A DNA stretch of 64,000 bases from Nocardioidaceae bacterium SCSIO 66511 (GTDB taxonomy: Bacteria > Actinomycetota > Actinomycetes > Propionibacteriales > Nocardioidaceae). Each line of letters opens with the position of its first letter. The stretch's first letter is position 1. Location of the stretch: NCBI GenBank assembly GCA_023100825.1, contig CP095846.1:372001-436000 (forward strand), written 5' to 3'. Below, piece after piece: positions 1 through 8,977 of this stretch. Below the pieces are notes generated by a model. The model searched no databases and was not told the DNA's origin. It saw nothing but the letters and a program-made list of their open reading frames with translations. The position numbers and the translations under genes are program-made.

Positions 1-176
1 GACGATCGGACCTAGCCGACGTTCAAACTGACGGTGGTGGAAGGCGTTCCTCGGGCTGGCTCGCGTTAGCCAGAGTCGGCTACACGATGCACGCCACACC
101 GCCACGGCTGTGCTGCCGGATGGCGGCGAGGGTGATTCGGCCACCAAATGAGACGGAACTGAGACGGAGCAACAGA

Positions 177-210
177 ACGCCGGTCCCTGCCGTGTGGTGG
201 GGACCGGCGT
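177..210 (-). terminator. Hairpin terminator after tRNA-Ser
   Basis: A perfect 11-bp inverted repeat (177-187 with 200-210) encloses a 12-nt loop. Read on the minus strand it lies 15 bp past the tRNA 3' end and is followed by a T-rich stretch, as expected for an intrinsic terminator of the tRNA gene. Confidence 0.75.
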
Positions 211-225
211 TTGTGCTGGTGAGGC

Positions 226-313
226 TGGCGGAGGATAGGGGATTCGAACCCCTGAGGGCGTTAACCCAACACGCTTTCCAAGCGTGCGCACTAGGCCACT
301 ATGCGAATCCTCC
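226..313 (-). tRNA. tRNA-Ser (anticodon GGA), CCA end encoded
   Basis: Read on the minus strand this is an 88-nt class II tRNA. The acceptor stem GGAGGAT pairs with ATCCTCC, and a G discriminator is followed by an encoded CCA. The anticodon arm reads CGCTTGGAAAGCG, giving anticodon GGA, which reads UCC and UCU serine codons. The long variable arm expected of a serine tRNA lies between the anticodon arm and the T arm, whose loop contains GGTTCGAATCC. A perfect hairpin terminator follows at once. Confidence 0.97.
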
Positions 314-360
314 GCCGAGCAGCGTACCCGGCCGATGCCGCAGAGTAGAAATCGGTCCGG

Positions 361-975
361 TCAGTCGCGACCAAGGCCGTCGGCTTCGCCACCGATGGTG
401 GTGTCGTCGCCGTGTCCGGTGTGTACGACCGTGTCGTCGGGGAGTACGAAGAGCTTCTCTCGGATGGACGCCTCCAGCGTCGGGAGGTCGGAGTACGACC
501 GACCGGTCGCGCCAGGACCGCCGTTGAAGAGTGTGTCGCCGGTGAACACGCAGCCGAGGTGAGGCGCGTACAGGCACACCCCGCCCGGGGCGTGGCCCGG
601 CGTGTGCAGCACGGTCAGGGTCGTACCGCCGACCTCGATGGTCTGGCCGTCCGAGAGGTCGGCATCCCACAGGTACTCGCTGTGTGTCAGCTCCCAGAGC
701 GGCCGGTCGTCGGGATGCAGCAGGATCGGCGCGGCCGTACGCTCCCGCAGTTGAGGTGCGACACGCACGTGGTCGTCGTGGGCGTGCGTACACACGATCG
801 CCTTGACCCTACGCGCACCGACGACGGCGAGGATGTCGTCGACCGAGTGCGGTGCGTCGATGACGATGCACTCCTCGTCGTCGCCGACGACCCATACGTT
901 GTTGTCGACGTCGAAGGTCTCGCCGTCGAGGCTGAACGTGCCGGAGGTGACGGCGTGGTCGATCCGCGCGGCCAT
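361..975 (-). CDS. MBL-fold hydrolase paired with mycothiol formaldehyde dehydrogenase
   Basis: A 204-aa metallo-beta-lactamase-fold protein. The zinc-binding motif THAHDDH lies at residues 63-69, with later ligands in TPGH and FTGD. The ATG at 973-975 shares one base with the TGA of the upstream dehydrogenase gene, so the two are translationally coupled. I chose this start over a longer open frame because it fits the overlap and begins just before the fold. In actinobacteria such a protein commonly follows S-(hydroxymethyl)mycothiol dehydrogenase and is thought to act on the thioester product, in the manner of S-formylglutathione hydrolase or glyoxalase II. That substrate is inferred from context and not visible in the protein. 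Confidence 0.88.
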   Translation of the reverse strand: MAARIDHAVTSGTFSLDGETFDVDNNVWVVGDDEECIVIDAPHSVDDILAVVGARRVKAIVCTHAHDDHVRVAPQLRERTAAPILLHPDDRPLWELTHSEYLWDADLSDGQTIEVGGTTLTVLHTPGHAPGGVCLYAPHLGCVFTGDTLFNGGPGATGRSYSDLPTLEASIREKLFVLPDDTVVHTGHGDDTTIGGEADGLGRD

Positions 976-2075
976 CAGAGCACGACCACCGAGCGGAGTA
1001 CGTCGCCTTGGTGCATTCGATCGAAGGCCGCCTCGACACCGTCGAGGGCGATCTCCTCGGTCACGAATGCGTCGAGATCGAGGCGTCCCTGCTGGTACAG
1101 GTCGACCAGCATCGGGAAGTCGCGGCTCGGCAGGCAGTCGCCGTACCAGCTCGACTTCAGCGCACCGCCGCGGCCGAATACGTCGATCAGCGGGAGGTCC
1201 GGCAGCTTCATTTCCGGTGTCGGTACGCCGACCAGTACGAGGATGCCGGCGAGGTCGCGCGCGTAGAAGGCCTGCTTCCAGGTCTCCGGGCGTCCGACGG
1301 CCTCGACGACGACGTCCGCACCTTCGGCGCCCGGGTAGGTCTCGGCCGAGATCCGCGCGATCTCTTCGACCGGATCGCTCGAAGATGAGTCGACCGTGTG
1401 GGTCGCGCCAAGTGACTTCGCCGCTTCGAGCTTCTTCGGGTCGATGTCGACGGCGATGATCGGGTACGCGCCGGCCAGAGCCGATCCGGCGATCGCTGCG
1501 ACGCCTACGCCCCCACAACCGATCACGGCGACCGACTTACCGCGCGTCACCGCGCCGGTGTTGATCGAGGCCCCGATGCCGGCCATCACGCCACAACCCA
1601 GCAGGCCGACTGCCGCGGGCCGGGCCGTCGGGTCGACCTTGGTGCACTGACCGGCCGCTACCAGGGTCTTCTCGGCGAAGGCGCCGATGCCGAGGGCGGG
1701 CGACAGCTCGCTGCCGTCTTCCAGCGTCATCTTCTGGGTCGCGTTGTGGGTGTTGAAGCAGTACTGCAGGTCACCGCGCTTGCAGGCGCGGCATTCGCCG
1801 CATACGGCTCGCCAGTTCAAGATGACGAAGTCGCCCGGAGCGACGTCAGTCACGTCCGGGCCGACGGCCTCGACCGTTCCCGCGGCCTCATGACCGAGCA
1901 GGAACGGGAACTCGTCGTTGATTCCGCCCTCGCGATAGTGCAGGTCCGTGTGGCAGACGCCGCAGGTCTGCACCGCGACGACTGCCTCGCCCGGACCCGG
2001 ATCCGGAACGTTGATGGTGGTGAGCTCGACCGGAGCTCCCTTGCTTCCGGCGACGACTGCCTTGACCTGCTGCAT
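975..2075 (-). CDS. mscR: S-(hydroxymethyl)mycothiol dehydrogenase
   Basis: A 366-aa zinc-dependent medium-chain dehydrogenase. Catalytic zinc ligands are Cys38 in TCGVCHTD and His62-Glu63 in GHE. Structural zinc cysteines are Cys92, 95, 98 and 106. The Rossmann NAD motif IGCGGVG is at about 185-191. Overall sequence and length match the NAD/mycothiol-dependent formaldehyde dehydrogenase of actinobacteria, which oxidises the spontaneous adduct of mycothiol and formaldehyde to S-formylmycothiol; the same enzyme can act as an S-nitrosomycothiol reductase. The ATG at 2073-2075 is preceded by AGGGAG. It forms a two-gene operon with the MBL-fold gene, overlapping by one base. The function is known for the family; the substrate here is assigned by similarity. 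Confidence 0.9.
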   Translation of the reverse strand: MQQVKAVVAGSKGAPVELTTINVPDPGPGEAVVAVQTCGVCHTDLHYREGGINDEFPFLLGHEAAGTVEAVGPDVTDVAPGDFVILNWRAVCGECRACKRGDLQYCFNTHNATQKMTLEDGSELSPALGIGAFAEKTLVAAGQCTKVDPTARPAAVGLLGCGVMAGIGASINTGAVTRGKSVAVIGCGGVGVAAIAGSALAGAYPIIAVDIDPKKLEAAKSLGATHTVDSSSSDPVEEIARISAETYPGAEGADVVVEAVGRPETWKQAFYARDLAGILVLVGVPTPEMKLPDLPLIDVFGRGGALKSSWYGDCLPSRDFPMLVDLYQQGRLDLDAFVTEEIALDGVEAAFDRMHQGDVLRSVVVL

Positions 2076-2171
2076 GCCTGCTCCCTGGGGTCGGGTCACA
2101 TCTGAGATCAACGTACGAGACCGGTCCTGGCGAGGGCCCGCTGGGGTTGTCGATCGAGGTGCCCGTACGAT

Positions 2172-2270
2172 TGGGCCAGCCCCTCGCGCGGCGGCATCTT
2201 GCCCAACTCCCCCAGGGCCGGAAGGCAGCAAGGGTAAGCAGGCTCTACCGGGTGCGCGAGGGGTCTTTGC
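2172..2270 (+). ncRNA. ffs: Signal recognition particle RNA, small bacterial type (4.5S)
   Basis: The terminal helix pairs 2180-2189 with 2254-2263. The apical domain carries the hallmark sequence GGAAGGCAGCAAGGGTAAGCA (here in two overlapping parts: GGCCGGAAGGCAGC and GCAAGGGTAAGCAG), which forms the Ffh-binding asymmetric loop and GGAA tetraloop region. It is the RNA of the particle that targets membrane and secreted proteins co-translationally. The ends are approximate. In many actinobacteria ffs lies directly upstream of dnaX; here a sulfatase gene separates them. Confidence 0.92.
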
Positions 2271-2438
2271 ATGCGTACGCGCCGGTGATTCACACCGCGC
2301 GTAGATTCGCGCATTTCACTGTCAGGGCGCATCCGCCCAACTACGCTCTGTAGACGCCGCGATGTCGAGACCTTCGGCTCCACAGCCGCCCATGCCGAAC
2401 GAAACAAGTCCAGAACGCGATTCGCTTCGGCAGATCGC

Positions 2439-2484
2439 GTAGGTCTTAACTACAGTAAATAAATCAACTAAGTCTATAAAATGG
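2439..2484 (+). promoter_or_regulatory. AT-rich promoter region of the sulfatase gene
   Basis: About 45 bp directly before the sulfatase start are strikingly AT-rich for this genome. They include TATAAA at 2475-2480 and short TAACTA/CAACTAAG-type words. This is a plausible promoter or operator, but no canonical -35/-10 pair at ideal spacing is evident. Confidence 0.35.
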
Positions 2485-4197
2485 ATGGTACCGATGGCGA
2501 TCTCGCGACGACGGCTACTCGCCGGAGCAGGCTCGAGCGCGGTGGCGACCTTGGGGCAGATGTCCGGATCGGCGCCTGCCGCGGCATCGAGTGCTCCGAC
2601 GCGCCCGCCGAAGCCTCCGAAGTACTTCCCGCCGCGTGAGCCGAACGTTCCGCCGCTGTACCCACGCGCGAACAAACCGAACATCGTGCTGATCCTGGCC
2701 GACGACATGGGGTTCTCGGATGCGGGCTGTTACGGGGGTGACATCGACACACCGAACATCGACTCGCTCGCCACCCGCGGGATGCTCTTCACCAACGCGA
2801 CGAACGAGGCGCGCTGTGCGCCATCACGAGCCGCACTCCTCACCGGCCTGCATCCGACGCAGTCCGGTATCGGCAACATGCCGGGGACGGTTTCGACGAT
2901 GCGGGAGTACCAGCAATACCTACGTAAGGACGTACTCACCGTCGGCGAGATCGTCTCGCGACGTGGGTACGCGACTGCGCACATCGGGAAATGGCACGTC
3001 GGTAACACCCACCAGTCGGCGCCCAACGATCGCGGCTTCGACTACTCGCTCGTTGCGCCGGGCGGGCGTTCGTACTGGGACGACCGGTGGCGGGTCAACG
3101 GCGAGCCGACGACCATCGCGGGCTACACGACCGACATCGTCACCCAGCGGTCGGTGGACTATCTCGCGTCACGCGAGGGCAAGCAGGCTCCGTTCTTCCT
3201 GAACGTCGCGTACAAGGCGCCGCACTGGCCGCTGCAACATCCAGACGATGCGACGGTTGCCAAGTACCGGGATCGTTTCTCGACCGGCTGGCGCGCTTCA
3301 GAGCGCCGTCGCGTACGCAAACAGCGCGAGATCGGGTTGTTTCCCGGGCGAGTCAAGTTGTCGACCCGTCGGCACCTCGATCCATGGAAGGACGTGGGCG
3401 ACCAGGCGTGGGAGACGGAACGGATGGCCGTGTACGCGGCACAGATCGAGACGATGGACACCGGAATCGGGCGGATCCTCGACGAGCTCCGGCGGCAGGG
3501 CATCGACAACGACACGGTCGTCATCTTCGCCTCCGACAACGGCGGTACGCGCGAAGGAGTGCCGATCCGGACGACCCCGGAGGGCGACCAGTACGGGAAC
3601 GTCGAAGGCGTCATGCCGGGCGGCCCGACGGTGTTTCAGTCGTACGGGCCGAACTGGGGCACTGTCTCCAACACGCCGTTCGCCGAGCACAAGGTCTGGC
3701 TCGGTGAGGGCGGCATCAGCAATCCGCTCATCATTTCTTGGCCGGACAGGTTCAAGCGCCCGCGCAAGTTCCATGGCAGCATCAACCTGTTCGACATCAC
3801 GCCGACGATCGCATCGCTTGCCGGCGCAGACTTGCGGAAGCCCAGGTTCAGGCGTCGAAACGGTGTCCGTGTGCAATACCCGTCCGGGATGAGCCTGGTG
3901 ACGATCTTCGACGGCAAGGCGGGCCGGAAGTTTCGCGATCGTGTCCTCTGCTGGGAGCACGTCGGGCACCGAGCGGTTCGTACGAAGCGATGGAAGCTGG
4001 TCCGCGACCGCAACGACAGGCGCTGGCGCCTGTACGACCTGAAGAACGACCGCAGTGAGCGCGTCGACCTCGCGAAGCAGCGACCGGACGTACGTAGGGA
4101 GCTGCTGACGGCGTGGAAACAGTGGGCGAACTGGGTCAACGTCGGCGAGTATTCGCGCCGAAACGGCAAGGATCACTACGTACCGCACCACTGGTGA
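2485..4197 (+). CDS. Tat-exported arylsulfatase (formylglycine-dependent)
   Basis: A 570-aa sulfatase of the alkaline phosphatase superfamily. The N-terminus SRRRLLAGAG is a twin-arginine signal, followed by a Pro-rich stretch to about residue 60. The calcium-binding pair Asp73-Asp74 sits in LADDMG. The formylglycine signature CAPSR begins at Cys111 in the order C-x-P-S-R, so the active-site Cys would need oxidation by a formylglycine-generating enzyme; none is encoded in this window. Further sulfatase blocks are GKWHVG near 175 and DNGG near 350. It would hydrolyse an organic sulfate ester outside the cell membrane; the substrate cannot be told. An in-frame ATG at 2494 is an alternative start. 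The gene sits alone between ffs and dnaX, which suggests insertion. Confidence 0.88.
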   Translation: MVPMAISRRRLLAGAGSSAVATLGQMSGSAPAAASSAPTRPPKPPKYFPPREPNVPPLYPRANKPNIVLILADDMGFSDAGCYGGDIDTPNIDSLATRGMLFTNATNEARCAPSRAALLTGLHPTQSGIGNMPGTVSTMREYQQYLRKDVLTVGEIVSRRGYATAHIGKWHVGNTHQSAPNDRGFDYSLVAPGGRSYWDDRWRVNGEPTTIAGYTTDIVTQRSVDYLASREGKQAPFFLNVAYKAPHWPLQHPDDATVAKYRDRFSTGWRASERRRVRKQREIGLFPGRVKLSTRRHLDPWKDVGDQAWETERMAVYAAQIETMDTGIGRILDELRRQGIDNDTVVIFASDNGGTREGVPIRTTPEGDQYGNVEGVMPGGPTVFQSYGPNWGTVSNTPFAEHKVWLGEGGISNPLIISWPDRFKRPRKFHGSINLFDITPTIASLAGADLRKPRFRRRNGVRVQYPSGMSLVTIFDGKAGRKFRDRVLCWEHVGHRAVRTKRWKLVRDRNDRRWRLYDLKNDRSERVDLAKQRPDVRRELLTAWKQWANWVNVGEYSRRNGKDHYVPHHW

Positions 4198-4241
4198 GAA
4201 CGGCCCTGGGCGGTGTCGGCGTCGCCCGTTAGGGTGCGAGT

Positions 4242-6122
4242 GTGGAACCACCCCTTGCCCTCTATCGCCGCTACCGCCCGACCACGTTCGACGAGGTCAT
4301 CGGGCAGTCGCATGTCACCGAGCCGTTGAAGTACGCCCTGGCCAACAACCGGGTTCACCATGCGTACCTCTTCTCGGGCCCGCGCGGCTGCGGTAAGACG
4401 ACGAGCGCGCGCATTCTCGCGCGTGAGCTCAACGGGGTGGCTCCGGACGACACCTCCGAGCAGATCGACATCATCGAGATCGACGCCGCGAGCCACGGTG
4501 GCGTCGATGATGCGCGCGATCTTCGGGAGCGGGCGTTCTTCGCGCCGGTCAACAGTCCGTACAAGATCTACATCGTCGACGAGGCCCACATGGTCTCGAG
4601 CCAGGGCTTCAATGCGCTGCTCAAGCTGGTCGAGGAGCCGCCGCCGCATCTGAAGTTCATCTTTGCGACCACCGAGCCCGATAAGGTCATCGGCACGATC
4701 CGCTCGCGTACGCACCACTACCCGTTCCGCCTGGTGCCGCCGAAGCTGCTCAGCGAGTACCTCTCCACTCTGTGCGAGAAGGAAGGCGTCACGATCGAGC
4801 CGACGGCGCTCCCGCTGATCGTTCGTGCGGGCGCCGGGTCCGTACGCGACACTCTGAGCGTTCTCGACCAGCTGCTCGGTGGAGCCGGGCCGGAGGGGGT
4901 TACGTACGACCTGGCCGTTGCGCTCCTCGGCTACACCCCCGACTCGCTGCTCGACGAGGTGATCGACGCGCTCGCTGCAGGCGACGGGGCCTCGGTGTTC
5001 GCCGCGGTCGACAAGGTGATCGAGACCGGGCAGGATCCGCGCCGCTTCGCCGAGGATCTCCTGCAACGGCTGCGCGATCTCGTCATCGTCGCGGCAGTGC
5101 CGGATGCGATCGACAAGGCGTTGCTCGACGTACCCGAAGACATGGCCGAGCGGCTCAGCGGCCAGGCTGCGCGATTCGGCCCGGCAGAGCTGACCCGCGG
5201 CGCCGACATAGTCAGCGAGGGGCTCACCGAGCTCCGCGGTGCGACTGCGCCGCGGCTGCTGCTCGAGCTGATGTGCGCGCGCATCCTGTTGCCCGCCGCC
5301 GACCATTCGACCGAGGGCGTCGGCGCGCGCCTCGATCGGCTCGAGCGGCGCATGTCCATTGTCGGAGAGCACACGGCGGCCCCGGCCGCGGCAACCACGC
5401 CTGCGGAGACGCCCGCCGCAGCCGAGGCCGCACCGGCTGCACCGGCCGCACCAGCCGCTGCCGAGCCCGCACCGTCGAGTGCTCCGGTCGAGCAGCCGCC
5501 GGCCGTACCGGCCGCGGAGTCGACCCCGCCTGCGCAGACTCCTGCCGAGTCCGTAGAGGAGACTCCCGCGCCCACGCCCGAGCCCGCCGATGCGACCCGG
5601 TTGACCGTCGTCGACGTACGCCGGTTGTGGCCCGACGTACTCGATCGCGTGATGCGCAAACGCCGGTTCACCTGGGTGATGTTGAGCCAGAATGCCCAGG
5701 TGCATTCGCTCGAAGCCAATGTGCTGACCATCTCGTTGGTCAATGCGGGTGCCCGCGACTCGTTCTCGCGGAGCGGATCTGACGCGATTCTGCGCGAGGC
5801 GCTGATCGAGGAGTTCGGCGCCGATCTTCGCATCGAGACGATCGTCGACCCATCGGCTCAGGCCGAGACGCCCGCTCCCCAGGCGGCCGCACCGGTTCCG
5901 GAGCGTACGCCCGAACCAACCCGCTCGGAGTCGAGCGCCGCTCGCGAGGCGATTCGTCCGACCCGAAGCCAGCGCGATGGTGAGGCCGCCGAGCGTACGG
6001 CCGAGTCTGACTCGATCGCCGATCGGGACGACCCCTCGGTCGGCTCCGACGACCTCGACCCTGAGGCTCTGCTCGCGAGCGAGCTCGGCGCCACCGTGAT
6101 CGACGAGACGCCCAACGACTGA
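4242..6122 (+). CDS. dnaX: DNA polymerase III subunits gamma and tau, zinc module missing
   Basis: A 626-aa clamp-loader ATPase. The GTG at 4242 gives the usual N-terminus with LYRRYRP. Walker A GPRGCGKTT lies at residues 46-54, the Walker B/DEAH box at 113-116, and the sensor region ATTEPDKV follows. The collar domain extends to about residue 365. Then comes a long Ala/Pro/Glu-rich linker, a tau-like domain at about 445-540, and an acidic C-terminus. DnaX proteins normally carry a four-cysteine zinc module after Walker A. Here ARELNG runs through an 11-residue polar stretch straight into IDIIEIDAASHGG, so all four cysteines are absent. The protein should still load the sliding clamp. It is convergent with the next gene, 4 bp apart. 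Confidence 0.95.
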   Translation: MEPPLALYRRYRPTTFDEVIGQSHVTEPLKYALANNRVHHAYLFSGPRGCGKTTSARILARELNGVAPDDTSEQIDIIEIDAASHGGVDDARDLRERAFFAPVNSPYKIYIVDEAHMVSSQGFNALLKLVEEPPPHLKFIFATTEPDKVIGTIRSRTHHYPFRLVPPKLLSEYLSTLCEKEGVTIEPTALPLIVRAGAGSVRDTLSVLDQLLGGAGPEGVTYDLAVALLGYTPDSLLDEVIDALAAGDGASVFAAVDKVIETGQDPRRFAEDLLQRLRDLVIVAAVPDAIDKALLDVPEDMAERLSGQAARFGPAELTRGADIVSEGLTELRGATAPRLLLELMCARILLPAADHSTEGVGARLDRLERRMSIVGEHTAAPAAATTPAETPAAAEAAPAAPAAPAAAEPAPSSAPVEQPPAVPAAESTPPAQTPAESVEETPAPTPEPADATRLTVVDVRRLWPDVLDRVMRKRRFTWVMLSQNAQVHSLEANVLTISLVNAGARDSFSRSGSDAILREALIEEFGADLRIETIVDPSAQAETPAPQAAAPVPERTPEPTRSESSAAREAIRPTRSQRDGEAAERTAESDSIADRDDPSVGSDDLDPEALLASELGATVIDETPND

Positions 6123-6126
6123 CCGG

Positions 6127-7053
6127 TCACCGGCGCAGCACAGCGAGCACCTTCTCAGCGACGTCGATCGCGTCCGCGCGTACGGCCCATCGCGAGATAC
6201 CCCAGCGTTCGCGCGCCGAAAGCAGTTGCTCGACCAACTGGTCGACGGTGCCGAGCAGTACGAACGGCGCAGCGCGTACGTCATCGACGGGCGCCTCTAC
6301 CCGGCCTGCAACTTCGCGGACCGCTGCCTCCCGGTCGTCGGTTTCGCAAACGTACTGCACCAGCGCTTCCATCGGCGGCAATGCTTTGCCCGCTGACGTT
6401 GCCGCCGAGCGGACCCAGCCGACCTGGGTGTCGATGCGTTCGGCCGACCACTGCACCTGATGGCTGTGTCCGTCGGGGAGGGTTTGGCCCAGTCCGCTGA
6501 GCCCGACTGCGTCGGCATGTGCTCCGGCCCAGTCGAGCAGAGCCGGGTTGCCGCCGCCTACCAGGATCGGGACCCGGTCTTGTGTCGGTCGTGGTTCCTC
6601 GAGTTGCACATCGGTGAGCGCGCCGATGGATGCGGCGGCGACGGTCTCTCCGTTCAACAGGGCGCGTACCGCTGCAGCGGTCTGGATGGCCTCGCGTATC
6701 CGCTGCCCGCGTTCGGGTCGTTCACGACCCGTCATCCGCCACTCGGCCGGCGTGTGACCGGCGCCGATCGCCAGTTCAGCGCGACCGTCCGACACGACAT
6801 CGAGCGTTGCGACGTCGCCGGCGAGGAGAAGCGGATGGCGCACACCCGCGTTGGATACGTAGCTCGACAGCCGCAACATCGACGTCGCGGCTGCGGCTGC
6901 CGCGAGCGCGACGTACGGGGACGGGCCGACGCCCGGATGGTCGGGTACGAGCAGCGCCCGTGCGCCGATGGCCTCGGCGCGCTGCGCGAGCGCTGTCCAG
7001 CTTCGCTGATCGGAGGGCTCAGCGATGATGGACAGCTCGATCGGCTCGCTCAT
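6127..7053 (-). CDS. LLM-class F420-dependent oxidoreductase
   Basis: A 308-aa luciferase-like monooxygenase-fold protein (TIM barrel), recognised from PDHPG near residue 38, the SYVSNAGVRHP strand-loop near 65-75, the GRAELAIGAG motif near 88-97 and the substrate-side segment ILVGGGNP. It resembles the actinobacterial subgroup predicted to use coenzyme F420 in place of FMN (the MSMEG_2516-type family). The substrate is unknown. The start ATG is at 7051-7053. It lies 72 bp downstream of the ArsR-like gene on the same strand, so the regulator and oxidoreductase could be co-transcribed. Confidence 0.8.
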   Translation of the reverse strand: MSEPIELSIIAEPSDQRSWTALAQRAEAIGARALLVPDHPGVGPSPYVALAAAAAATSMLRLSSYVSNAGVRHPLLLAGDVATLDVVSDGRAELAIGAGHTPAEWRMTGRERPERGQRIREAIQTAAAVRALLNGETVAAASIGALTDVQLEEPRPTQDRVPILVGGGNPALLDWAGAHADAVGLSGLGQTLPDGHSHQVQWSAERIDTQVGWVRSAATSAGKALPPMEALVQYVCETDDREAAVREVAGRVEAPVDDVRAAPFVLLGTVDQLVEQLLSARERWGISRWAVRADAIDVAEKVLAVLRR

Positions 7054-7125
7054 GAGAAGAGCGTGGAGGGACTCCGGTCCAGCTGCAAGCCCCGTCCGCT
7101 CAACGCGAAACGCCGCCGCGCTATT

Positions 7126-7833
7126 TCACGCGGCGGAGTCGAGCGCCGCCGGATCGATGCCGAAGAGGTCTGCGATCGCCGCCCGGCCCGCGTCGCTCAC
7201 CTTCAACGAGCGGTCGCTGCGCGAGCGGGATACCCACCTCTGGTCCTCGAGGTACGCGAGCACCGTCGCGCCGAGTCGACCTGCGAGATGCGGGCGGCGC
7301 TGTGTCCAGTCGAGGCATCCGCGTACGTCCGGTCGACGGATCTGCGGGTCGGCTGAGAATCCGATCGTGACGAGCAGCGGGGTCTCGGGTGTCAAGATGC
7401 GGCCGACCTCGCCGGGTGCCAGCGGTGCCACGACACCGCGTGCGACGAACGCTTCAGCGATCGCAACGCCCAGATGACCGGCTGCATGGTCGTAGCACGT
7501 CCGCGCGTACGCGACCGCACGTCCGGTGCGAGCGGCGCGTAATGAGTTCACACGCTTGACCGGTGCGATCGCCGCCAGCGCCTCGACCGCGGCGGCGACG
7601 TCTCGGTCACGGAGCCGGAAGTAGCGGTGTCTGCCTGCCCGGCGTACGTCGACCAGGCCGCCCACCGTCAGTCGTTGCAGGTGCTCGCTCGCGGTGGACG
7701 CCGACACACCGGCGACTCGGGCGAGTTCGGACGCCGGGCGCTCCGAGCCGTCGATCAGGGTCAGCAGCATCGCGGCGCGGGCGGGCTCCGCCATCAACGC
7801 GGCCGGCCTCGCCAGATCTGCTTCTCCGCTCAT
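7126..7833 (-). CDS. ArsR-family winged-helix transcriptional regulator
   Basis: A 235-aa protein with an N-terminal ArsR-type winged helix (about residues 10-75; recognition helix SASTASEHLQRL, then a wing with RRAGRHRYFRL). A longer C-terminal half ends in a second helix-turn segment (GRAAIADLFGID). Simple metal sensors are about 100-120 aa, so this belongs to the longer actinobacterial subgroup. No clustered Cys metal site is seen; a single Cys lies in each of YARTCYDH and RGCLDW. I chose the ATG at 7831-7833 because it starts the conserved fold. The gene is divergent from the EamA exporter, leaving 166 bp for a shared promoter region, so the exporter is a candidate target. Confidence 0.8.
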   Translation of the reverse strand: MSGEADLARPAALMAEPARAAMLLTLIDGSERPASELARVAGVSASTASEHLQRLTVGGLVDVRRAGRHRYFRLRDRDVAAAVEALAAIAPVKRVNSLRAARTGRAVAYARTCYDHAAGHLGVAIAEAFVARGVVAPLAPGEVGRILTPETPLLVTIGFSADPQIRRPDVRGCLDWTQRRPHLAGRLGATVLAYLEDQRWVSRSRSDRSLKVSDAGRAAIADLFGIDPAALDSAA

Positions 7834-7999
7834 ACCGAACGAGCGTACGCACCGGACGTTTCGGCCGCCGACGAAGTGTCGTGGACCTAGCGTGGTCTCG
7901 CAATGGCCGGATGTCACGCCGCGATGGCCGAAATCCGCGCGACCACTGTCACCACCAGGTGCGAGGATGCCTCGTGCCAGTTCGAACGCAGGACATCAG

Positions 8000-8914
8000 A
8001 TGAACGAAACGACTACCGCGCCGCCCGAGACGGTCGAGCGGCCGTATTTGGCGTGGGCAGCCGCGGGTACGACGGTTTTGATGTGGGCGTCGGCATTCGT
8101 CGCCATCCGCGCCATCGGTGACTCGTTCGATCCCGGCGAGCTCGCATTCGGCCGGATCCTCGTTGCGACGCTCGCCCTCGGAGTCATCGTCGCGATTCGC
8201 GGCGTCGAGATGCCGCGAGGCAAACGCGAGCTTGGGTTGATCGCCATCTACGGTGTCATCTGGTTCGGCGCGTACAACGTCGCGCTGAATGCCGGCGAGT
8301 TGCACGTCGACGCCGGCACAGCGGCGCTGCTCATCAACGTCGGCCCGGTGCTGCTCGCCCTGAGTGCCGGGTTGTTCCTGGGCGAGGGCTTCTCCCGGCA
8401 GTTGATCGTCGGCGGCGGTATCGCCTTCGCCGGTGTCACCGTCATCTCCGTCGGCGCTGGCGGCAATCACGAGGTCGAGGGCATCGGCGTGGTCCTGTGT
8501 CTGGCGGCGGCGGTCTGCTACGCCGCCGCGGTCACCATGCAGAAGCCCGTGCTGCGTACGGTCGGTGCGCTTCCTGCGACGTGGCTCGGCTGCCTCGCGG
8601 GTACGATCGCGTGCCTGCCGTTCGCGCCCGGCCTCTGGGAGCAGACCGCCGATGCTTCCGCGGCGTCGATCGCCGGTCTGGTGTACCTCGGTATCGGCCC
8701 GACCGCGGTCGCGTTCACAACCTGGGCGTACGCGCTCGCGCGTACCGACGCCGGCAAGATGGGCGCCACCACCTACCTCGTACCGGCGCTCGTGATCGCG
8801 ATGTCGGCAGTCGCGCTCGGTGAGCTGCCGCCGCCACTGGCGTTCGTCGGGGGCGCATTGTGTCTCGTCGGCGTCGCGGTCACCAGGCTCAAGCCGCGGG
8901 CTCCGCGGTACTGA
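8000..8914 (+). CDS. EamA/DMT-superfamily transporter
   Basis: A 304-aa inner-membrane protein with about ten hydrophobic segments arranged as two EamA repeats (about residues 15-145 and 155-295). Family features include the opening WASAFVAIRAIG and the closing GALCLVGVAV. Such proteins export or import small metabolites; the substrate cannot be told. The ATG at 8000 is the first start that avoids a long non-homologous extension. It is divergent from the ArsR-like regulator, a common arrangement for a regulated exporter. Confidence 0.85.
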   Translation: MNETTTAPPETVERPYLAWAAAGTTVLMWASAFVAIRAIGDSFDPGELAFGRILVATLALGVIVAIRGVEMPRGKRELGLIAIYGVIWFGAYNVALNAGELHVDAGTAALLINVGPVLLALSAGLFLGEGFSRQLIVGGGIAFAGVTVISVGAGGNHEVEGIGVVLCLAAAVCYAAAVTMQKPVLRTVGALPATWLGCLAGTIACLPFAPGLWEQTADASAASIAGLVYLGIGPTAVAFTTWAYALARTDAGKMGATTYLVPALVIAMSAVALGELPPPLAFVGGALCLVGVAVTRLKPRAPRY

Positions 8915-8925
8915 CGGCCCTCACG

Positions 8926-8940
8926 GCCTACGCCGTAGGC
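8926..8940. promoter_or_regulatory. Palindrome GCCTACGCCGTAGGC upstream of ybaB
   Basis: A perfect palindrome with 7-bp arms and one central base lies 12 bp after the EamA stop and 38 bp before ybaB. With no loop it suits a protein-binding site better than a terminator. No matching regulator is identified. Confidence 0.3.
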
Positions 8941-8977
8941 TGGCCGCACACGGCCCCAACCGCTGAAGGAGTAGACC

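Noticed and set aside
1-176. Possible start of a gene at the left end
   Set aside because: Short open frames here have no conserved protein-like pattern or ribosome binding site; treated as intergenic DNA.
4176-6284. A 702-codon open frame on the strand opposite dnaX
   Set aside because: It lies antisense to a certain gene, has an Arg/Gly/Leu-rich composition and no domain pattern. Long antisense frames are a by-product of high GC content.
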